Part shown: positions 6,523-10,142 of the stretch, piece after piece | Layout: every line of letters begins with the position of its first letter | Position numbering within the stretch: position 1 is the stretch's first letter | Source of the DNA: Alphaproteobacteria bacterium | GTDB taxonomy: Bacteria > Pseudomonadota > Alphaproteobacteria > Micavibrionales > SZUA-601 | Direction: 5' to 3' | Length of the DNA: 10,142 nucleotides | Assembly: GCA_028290805.1 (NCBI GenBank) | Contig: JAQGJA010000034.1 | Coordinates: 1 to 10,142 of the forward strand | The notes under the pieces: model-generated | Told to the model about the DNA's origin: nothing | Seen by the model: the letters and a program-made list of their open reading frames with translations, nothing else | Database searches by the model: none | Program-made: the position numbers and the translations under genes

Positions 6523-6729
6523 ATGTCAGCCCTGGACCAGGAACGCCTCAAAGAAAAACTCGAGGAATGCCGCACCGAGCACCGCGACCTCGACGAAGCC
6601 ATCCTTCGCCTGACCTCGGCCGCCGTGCACGACATGCTGTCCTTGCAGCGCATGAAAAAACGCAAGCTGGTTTTAAAGGATATCATCATCAAGATCGAAT
6701 CCATGCTGATCGACGATATTACGGCCTAG
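6523..6729 (+). CDS. DUF465 (YdcH-like) small protein
   Basis: The 68-residue, highly charged and almost wholly helical protein fits the DUF465/YdcH family. It has an N-terminal helix rich in E/K/R, then SLQRMKKRKLVLKDIIIKIE (about residues 43-62) and a C-terminal DDITA. This matches the family pattern of QRLKKRKL-x-LKD-x-I near the end and a terminal PDI-x-A. These short proteins are common in alphaproteobacteria and form a helical hairpin; their function is unknown. I chose the ATG at 6523, since a TTG at 6505 in the same frame would add only six residues of unrelated sequence. Neither start has a convincing Shine-Dalgarno sequence. It is transcribed away from the phosphofructokinase gene. 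Confidence 0.85.
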   Translation: MSALDQERLKEKLEECRTEHRDLDEAILRLTSAAVHDMLSLQRMKKRKLVLKDIIIKIESMLIDDITA

Positions 6730-6750
6730 GCTTTTTTTACAGCGGGCCGC

Positions 6751-6779
6751 TTGCCAGGCTTGTTTCCCGGGCCTAAGCT
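6751..6779 (+). promoter_or_regulatory. Weak candidate promoter for the 145-residue protein gene
   Basis: TTGCCA (6751-6756) matches five of six -35 bases. It is followed after 17 bases by TAAGCT (6774-6779), a poor -10. The gene could equally be co-transcribed with the DUF465 gene 82 bases upstream, since no terminator is obvious between them. Confidence 0.25.
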
Positions 6780-6811
6780 ATGGGGCATTCTCTTATCAGG
6801 AGTAATCGCCC

Positions 6812-7249
6812 ATGAAGATCAAAGCCCTTACCAATTTCTATGAAAGCTGCCAAAAGGAATTCAGCGCCCATGTCGAAACGGGCCTGGCGCAATTTCCCGA
6901 TGCCGCGCCCAGCCATCTTTGCGTCCGCAGCACCACCCCATCCGCCTATAAACGGCAACAGGAATACGGCGGCAATCTGGGCGATATCACCCATACCCAG
7001 CATAAAGGCCGCGATATCACCTGGGTCAAACTTGATCTGCCTCTGACGCATAAACAACACAGGCTGCACTGGCTGGAACTAACCGCCTTTGACCCGTTAA
7101 GCGAAGACGAAACCGGCCCCCAGATGCTGGTGTTCGCCCACCCCGATTTCACCGAAGCCAAAAAAATCTGCGTGCGCGAAGTGCCGCCGTTTTTTATCCG
7201 CTGCCAGAAAAATTCAGCGGAAGTGATTACGGGATATAATCAGAAATAA
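6812..7249 (+). CDS. Unassigned 145-residue protein, possibly distant YecM/VOC-like
   Basis: I do not recognise this protein firmly. It has a good start: ATG at 6812 with AGGAG at 6798-6802. There is no signal peptide or membrane segment, so it is probably cytoplasmic. An amphipathic N-terminal helix (residues 1-25) is followed by alternating strand-like stretches: SHLCVRS (about 34-40), GDITHTQHKGRDITWVKLDL (about 57-76), LHWLELTAF (about 84-92) and PQMLVFAH (about 103-110). The pattern of SH-x-x-x-R early, G-R-x-I-x-x-x-KL in the middle and a LEL strand later faintly resembles YecM-type vicinal-oxygen-chelate proteins. The usual later metal ligand is not clear, so this is a weak inference. 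It is a real gene by ribosome binding site, length and codon use, but the function is unknown. Confidence 0.7.
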   Translation: MKIKALTNFYESCQKEFSAHVETGLAQFPDAAPSHLCVRSTTPSAYKRQQEYGGNLGDITHTQHKGRDITWVKLDLPLTHKQHRLHWLELTAFDPLSEDETGPQMLVFAHPDFTEAKKICVREVPPFFIRCQKNSAEVITGYNQK

Positions 7250-7327
7250 TAAAAGACTAATGCTTTCGCGCCGGTAGCGGGCTTATCTTCCGCAGCCATG
7301 CGATCATTTCATCCCTAAATAAGCACT

Positions 7328-7356
7328 TGTCTTATGTCTTTTTTGGCGCTTATATA
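7328..7356 (+). promoter_or_regulatory. Candidate promoter of the M48-like protease gene
   Basis: TTGTCT (7328-7333) and TATATA (7351-7356) are separated by 17 bases, each with four of six consensus matches. The predicted transcription start is at the ATG (7362), which would make a leaderless message. This agrees with the lack of any Shine-Dalgarno sequence. The rest of the 112-base gap from 7250 shows no clear terminator. Confidence 0.35.
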
Positions 7357-7361
7357 TTCTC

Positions 7362-8192
7362 ATGATCGGCATTGATACGGGCAAAAACGAACTGAGCTTG
7401 AAGCTGGGCGCCTCTTACGAGATTGTCTTTGATCGCGTCTGTGAAAACAAGGACCATTATTTCACCAAGGAAGAAGTTTCGGGCGCCGCGCAGGTAAGAA
7501 AACATTATATGATCGCGGGCTCGCGCCACCATGGTTTCAGTGTCAATTTTCTCGATAACGGCTCTTGCCTGTTCAAGGCGCATCCGGTGGAAGTTGAAAA
7601 GGCCCTGCCTTGTCTGGAGTTTATCGCCGGTCATGAAATCGGTCACGCCGTCAGAAGGCGTAATTATCTGTCAGAAACAGACGATCGGAAAGAAGAAGAG
7701 AAAAAAAACATATCCCGGCCTGAAGGTTTTCTGGGCAAAGCCGTAAGCGGCCTGAAAAGCGATTTTGCTCTTGTTAAAAAATCCCTTTCTCCTCTTCATG
7801 CCATGGAAACAATGTTCGGCTTATTGGATACGAACAAGGAAAAAAACCTGATGATTCGATATAATTCTTTTTGGCGGAATGAAGAATATCAATGCGATGC
7901 TTTTGCTTTAAAGGCGGCACCGGATACTGATATAGATGTCGTGCAGAATTATTTTATTTCGCCGCATACAGCCTCTTTGCCTGACCGGTATTACGAGATG
8001 GGAAAATGGGACCGGATCAAAAAGCAATACAAGGAAAACCTCTTAAATATTTTAGGGCCCGTGCATCCGGATTCACAGAAACGCTGTGATCGTCTGAGCA
8101 TATTAATGGAAAATCAGAAGGAATGGCCTGTGGCGACCGGGACGTCCTTCGCTAAAATAATGGCCTGGTCCATGATGAATTTTCCTGAATAG
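7362..8192 (+). CDS. Soluble M48-like zinc metalloprotease (HEXXH)
   Basis: The 276-residue protein has the gluzincin hallmarks of M48 peptidases. FIAGHEIGHAV (about 88-97) carries HEXXH (H91, E92, H95). NEEYQCDAFAL (about 173-183) supplies the ExxxD third-ligand motif (E175, D179). GPVHPDSQKRCDRL (about 232-245) matches the HP-x-x-x-x-R element near the end of the domain. All catalytic and zinc residues are present, so it should be active. Unlike HtpX, Ste24 or BepA it shows no membrane helix or signal peptide, so it is probably cytoplasmic, or exported by another route. A charged, lysine/glutamate-rich insert (about 105-145) lies between the first and second motifs. The gene has more AT-rich codons than fumC or icmB. 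The start at 7362 lacks a Shine-Dalgarno sequence; the next Met is residue 50, and starting there would still keep HEXXH. The substrate is unknown. Confidence 0.8.
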   Translation: MIGIDTGKNELSLKLGASYEIVFDRVCENKDHYFTKEEVSGAAQVRKHYMIAGSRHHGFSVNFLDNGSCLFKAHPVEVEKALPCLEFIAGHEIGHAVRRRNYLSETDDRKEEEKKNISRPEGFLGKAVSGLKSDFALVKKSLSPLHAMETMFGLLDTNKEKNLMIRYNSFWRNEEYQCDAFALKAAPDTDIDVVQNYFISPHTASLPDRYYEMGKWDRIKKQYKENLLNILGPVHPDSQKRCDRLSILMENQKEWPVATGTSFAKIMAWSMMNFPE

Positions 8193-8217
8193 CCTTAATT
8201 GCCCTTCTTAACAGGAC

Positions 8218-8246
8218 TTGCCGCAAGTTGGGCCTGACGGTAAACT
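8218..8246 (+). promoter_or_regulatory. Candidate promoter for fumC
   Basis: TTGCCG (8218-8223) and TAAACT (8241-8246) have a 17-base spacer. This would give a leader of about 27 bases that contains the AAAGG ribosome binding site at 8269-8273. A short hairpin, ACTTG-CCG-CAAGT (8216-8228), overlaps the -35 element. The hexamers match the consensus at four positions each. Confidence 0.33.
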
Positions 8247-8279
8247 CGCCCGGTCTCTCCTTTTGCACAAAGGCCCGCC

Positions 8280-9695
8280 ATGCCAAAACCCACCCCAAAA
8301 ACCCGCACCGAAACCGATAGCTTTGGTCCCATCGACGTCCCTGCCGATAAATACTGGGGCGCGCAGACCCAGCGGTCTTTGCAGAATTTCAAGATCGGCA
8401 TCGAGACCATGCCGCGGGCGATGATCCGGGCGCTGGCCATCGTTAAAAAAGCGGCGGCTTTGGCGAATGTGGAACTGGGGCAGCTGGACGGGACAATCGG
8501 CGAAGCGATTTCGCATGCCGCGGACGAAGTGATGACCGGCCAGCACGACAATAATTTCCCGCTTAAAGTCTGGCAGACCGGGTCGGGCACGCAATCGCAT
8601 ATGAATATCAACGAGGTCCTGTCCAACCGCGCCATCGAAATCCTGGGCGGCGAGATGGGCAGCAAGAAACCGGTCCACCCCAATGACCATGTCAATCGGG
8701 GCCAGTCGTCGAATGATTCCTTCCCCACCGCCATGCATATCGCCGCCGTGGAAGAAGTGATCCACGAGTTGATCCCCGCTTTGGAGGAATTCCATGCCGC
8801 CCTGAATGACAAGGCAATTGAGTTCAAGGACATCATCAAAATCGGCCGCACGCATTTGCAGGACGCAACGCCGATCACTTTGGGCCAGGAATTTTCCGGT
8901 TACGCGCAACAGGTCAAGAACGGCGTGCAGCGCGTGATGAATTGCCTGCCCCATATTCTGGAACTGGCCCAGGGCGGCACGGCGGTCGGCACGGGGCTGA
9001 ATGCCGTGCACGGTTTTGCCGAAATATTCGCCGCCAAAACCGCCGAGATTACGGGACTGGAATTCGTCACCGCGCCGAATAAATTCGAAGCGCTTGCCAC
9101 GCATGATGCGCTGGTCGAACTCTCGGGCGCGCTGAATGTCCTGGCCGTGTCGTTCATGAAGATCGCGAATGATGTGCGGTTATTAGGTTCAGGCCCGCGC
9201 TGCGGCATCGGCGAGATTTCATTGCCCGAGAACGAGCCGGGTTCGTCCATCATGCCGGGCAAGGTCAACCCGACCCAAAGCGAAGCCATGACCATGGTCT
9301 GCGCCCAGGTGATCGGCAACCACACCACCGTCACCATCGGCGGGGCGACCGGGCATTTTGAGTTGAATGTGTTCAAGCCCGTGATCATTTTTAACGTGCT
9401 GCAATCGATCCGTTTACTGGCGGATGCGGCGCGCAGCTTTACCGCCAACTGCGTCATCGGCATCGAAGCCAATGAGGACCGCATCCACAAGCTTCTCTAT
9501 GAATCGCTGATGCTGGTCACCGCGCTTAACCCCCATATCGGCTACGACAAGGCCGCCAGCGTGGCGAAAAAAGCCCATCACGAAGGCACGACACTGAAAG
9601 AAGCCTGCATCGCTTTGGGCTATCTCAGCAGCGACGATTTCGACCGTCTGGTCAAGCCGGAGACGATGCTGGGGCCTACGAGGGTTGAGAAATAA
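8280..9695 (+). CDS. fumC: Fumarate hydratase class II (fumarase C)
   Basis: The 471-residue, iron-independent, homotetrameric enzyme converts fumarate and L-malate in the TCA cycle. The N-terminal RTETDSFGPIDVP (about 9-21) followed by KYWGAQTQRS is typical of FumC. The three conserved active-site regions are all present: TGSGTQSHMN (100-109), GRTHLQDATP (189-198) with H192 matching the catalytic histidine of E. coli FumC, and the flexible loop signature GSSIMPGKVNP (321-331). HPND (133-136) corresponds to the allosteric B site. The FumC-type N-terminus and HPND distinguish it from aspartase and argininosuccinate lyase of the same superfamily. Length is normal. The ATG at 8280 has AAAGG six bases upstream. 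Codon use is GC-rich like icmB, and the enzyme appears intact. It converges with the - strand gene at the right edge. Confidence 0.97.
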   Translation: MPKPTPKTRTETDSFGPIDVPADKYWGAQTQRSLQNFKIGIETMPRAMIRALAIVKKAAALANVELGQLDGTIGEAISHAADEVMTGQHDNNFPLKVWQTGSGTQSHMNINEVLSNRAIEILGGEMGSKKPVHPNDHVNRGQSSNDSFPTAMHIAAVEEVIHELIPALEEFHAALNDKAIEFKDIIKIGRTHLQDATPITLGQEFSGYAQQVKNGVQRVMNCLPHILELAQGGTAVGTGLNAVHGFAEIFAAKTAEITGLEFVTAPNKFEALATHDALVELSGALNVLAVSFMKIANDVRLLGSGPRCGIGEISLPENEPGSSIMPGKVNPTQSEAMTMVCAQVIGNHTTVTIGGATGHFELNVFKPVIIFNVLQSIRLLADAARSFTANCVIGIEANEDRIHKLLYESLMLVTALNPHIGYDKAASVAKKAHHEGTTLKEACIALGYLSSDDFDRLVKPETMLGPTRVEK

Positions 9696-9733
9696 TCAGG
9701 CTGCCGGTAGGAAGCATTCGGTGCAACAAACAC

Positions 9734-10142
9734 TCAGCTTTTGATATTCCGGCGTGACCTGTTACAAGTCGCAACCGTAACCGCCAGACGCTTGCGGTAA
9801 TTGTCGCCCCGCATGAAATATTTAAACAGCGCAGGCTTGTTGTCATCGAACTTATTCTGTTCCCGCGCCGAGATCATAACGCCGTTTTCGGCGATATGGG
9901 CGGCCACGGCCGTCAAGGCGACATTATCCACAAAGCTTTTCAGCAGCCCGCCTTTTTGCACATCGGCAAGCCGTGTTGACGTCCCCTCATAATTTTGCTG
10001 CAGCAAATATTGCAGGGCGACGCCAATATCGGCACTTGGCGTTCCGCTGACCGGATCAGCCAGAAGGGGCAGCATTTCTTTTTGCGAGATGCGGCGATCT
10101 TTTTCATTTTCGGGACAGGCGCAGCCCACCAGATAGGTGATA
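9734..10142 (-). CDS. C-terminal part of an unrecognised protein, possibly a lipoprotein
   Basis: At least 135 residues are visible, ending in NRSRRNIKS. The frame is open to the right window edge, so the internal GTG at 10129 need not be the start. The first visible residues read ITYLVGCACPENEKDRR. LVGC has the form of a lipobox, so the protein may begin with a signal peptide whose first part lies outside the window. In that case C would be the lipidated residue and the rest would be the whole mature chain. The remainder is soluble-looking and helix-rich, with no motif I recognise. The alternative is that this is simply the C-terminal end of a longer cytoplasmic protein. It converges on fumC with a 38-base gap and no visible terminator hairpin. 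Confidence 0.6.
   Translation of the reverse strand, partial: ITYLVGCACPENEKDRRISQKEMLPLLADPVSGTPSADIGVALQYLLQQNYEGTSTRLADVQKGGLLKSFVDNVALTAVAAHIAENGVMISAREQNKFDDNKPALFKYFMRGDNYRKRLAVTVATCNRSRRNIKS

Noticed and set aside
8212..8236. Imperfect hairpin CAGG-ACTTG...CAAGT-TGGG-CCTG before fumC as terminator or riboswitch
   Set aside because: The core stem is only 5 bp with a bulge and no T-run; it is too weak to call and overlaps a candidate promoter.
8208..9104. 298-residue - strand reading frame opposite fumC
   Set aside because: It is an antisense shadow of fumC: the opposite frame carries all fumarase signatures and this one carries none.
9696..9733. Terminator between fumC and the convergent edge gene
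   Set aside because: No stable hairpin with a T-tract could be found in the 38 bases between the two stop codons.

Overview
The window (10,142 bp, moderately GC-rich by eye) looks like chromosomal DNA from a Gram-negative proteobacterium, most likely an alphaproteobacterium. That assignment is an inference. It rests on the mix of genes (Dot/Icm-type secretion genes, a DUF465/YdcH small protein, a PPi-PFK-like phosphofructokinase, class II fumarase) and no species can be named. No rRNA, tRNA, CRISPR array, insertion sequence or phage gene was seen. No stretch longer than about 180 bases lacks a gene.

Region 1 (1-4316, + strand) is part of a type IVB (Dot/Icm) secretion system. It holds the 3' end of an IcmD/DotP-like membrane protein, then IcmJ/DotN with its two CxxC zinc motifs, then the 1011-residue ATPase IcmB/DotO with Walker A and B motifs. 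This is the same order as icmD-icmJ-icmB in Legionella and the traR-traT-traU block of IncI plasmids. A strong intrinsic terminator separates icmD from icmJ. A 177-bp gap with a candidate promoter and a perfect 9-bp dyad separates icmJ from icmB, so the three genes may not form one simple operon. Neither icmJ nor icmB has a clear Shine-Dalgarno sequence. Both have AGATAAA two or three bases before the ATG.

Region 2 (4346-6353, - strand) begins with a bidirectional terminator shared by icmB and a convergent gene for a type IV prepilin-like protein. Upstream of the prepilin lies a 6-phosphofructokinase with an ATP-type glycine and a PPi-type lysine in its active site.

Region 3 (6354-9695, + strand) starts with a divergent promoter region. 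It carries a DUF465 small helical protein, an unassigned 145-residue protein, a soluble M48-like HEXXH metalloprotease, and fumarase C. Region 4 (9696-10142) is the C-terminal part of an unrecognised - strand gene. It is cut by the window edge just upstream of a lipobox-like sequence.

Functionally, the left third supplies parts of a contact-dependent protein- or DNA-export machine: an inner-membrane protein, a coupling-complex zinc protein and the main cytoplasmic ATPase. The right side is mostly housekeeping central metabolism (glycolysis, TCA cycle) plus small or unassigned proteins. The prepilin and the metalloprotease are the accessory genes whose nearness to the secretion locus deserves attention. 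No wholly new system is evident. The most unusual points are the terminator and dyad regulatory layout of the secretion locus and the uncharacterised metalloprotease.
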